5,017 bases of DNA, from NCBI GenBank assembly GCA_030601485.1, contig JAUVTO010000150.1, positions 1 through 5,017 on the forward strand. Reading direction: 5' to 3'. Every line of letters begins with the position of its first letter. Position 1 is the first letter of the stretch. Of this stretch, positions 4,952 through 5,017 are shown in pieces. The stretch is from Desulfobacterales bacterium (lineage in GTDB: Bacteria > Desulfobacterota > Desulfobacteria > Desulfobacterales > UBA11574). The position numbers and the translations under genes are program-made. The notes beneath the pieces are model-generated. The model saw only the letters and a list, made by a program, of their open reading frames with translations. It searched no databases and was not told the DNA's origin.

Positions 4952-5017
4952 TTATTCAGAAGATTCCGACCGGAGTTCGTTAATGCGTTTGTTTATGGCA
5001 TCAAGTTCTTTTTTCAT
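4952..5017 (-). CDS. 3' end of a minus-strand reading frame (partial, unidentified)
   Basis: On the minus strand an open frame enters from the right edge and stops at TAA (4952-4954), giving 21 residues. It begins at the edge with an ATG, followed by a charged, helix-like segment (KKELDAINKRINELR) with a heptad-like spacing of I/L residues, and a Ser/Glu tail. It is probably the C-terminus of a longer protein that continues beyond the window. A free-standing 21-residue peptide cannot be excluded, but nothing supports it. The stop lies 6 bp from the end of the neighbouring repeat. No family is recognisable from so short a piece. Confidence 0.4.
   Translation of the reverse strand: MKKELDAINKRINELRSESSE

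Overview
The window looks like chromosomal DNA of a moderate-GC Gram-negative bacterium. The best guess is a Desulfobacterota (delta-proteobacterial) sulfate reducer. That guess rests on the intergenic repeats, whose CGTAAAAAGTC ends and GTCATTCCGGC-type palindrome I associate from memory with such genomes. No gene here fixes the taxonomy.

Layout, left to right. Positions 1-210 hold the 3' end of truA (tRNA pseudouridine synthase A, + strand). A 131-bp gap with an inverted repeat follows, and truA converges there on a two-gene minus-strand operon. That operon is an ABC ATPase (1147-1857) followed by its six-helix membrane subunit (341-1150), which overlap at an ATGA junction and together form an ABC-2 type transporter. 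The divergent intergenic region 1858-2182 carries a 137-bp repeat with a nested palindrome and a likely promoter for fxsA (2183-2584, + strand), a small inner-membrane protein. After a second repeat-rich gap comes a 610-residue plus-strand protein (2900-4732). Its last third matches the LOG/SLOG nucleotide-processing Rossmann fold, and its first two thirds I do not recognise. At the right edge is the 3' end of a minus-strand reading frame (4952-5017).

The strongest unexplained signal is the repeat family. Three intergenic elements (1977-2113, 2671-2835, 4792-4946) share roughly 21-bp inverted ends built around CGTAAAAAGTC. The last two are diverged copies of one asymmetric element: one end has a single terminal repeat, the other has two in tandem. 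They lie in opposite orientations on either side of the 610-residue gene, with their single ends facing inward. Their arms differ in sequence but still pair, so the folded structure has been kept.

The genes do not form one pathway. truA and fxsA are housekeeping or accessory genes, the ABC pair is an export or membrane-remodelling system of unknown substrate, and the 610-residue protein stands alone as a single-gene unit with its own ribosome-binding site. It is the best candidate here for something undescribed, but nothing in the window ties it to a known defence or metabolic system.
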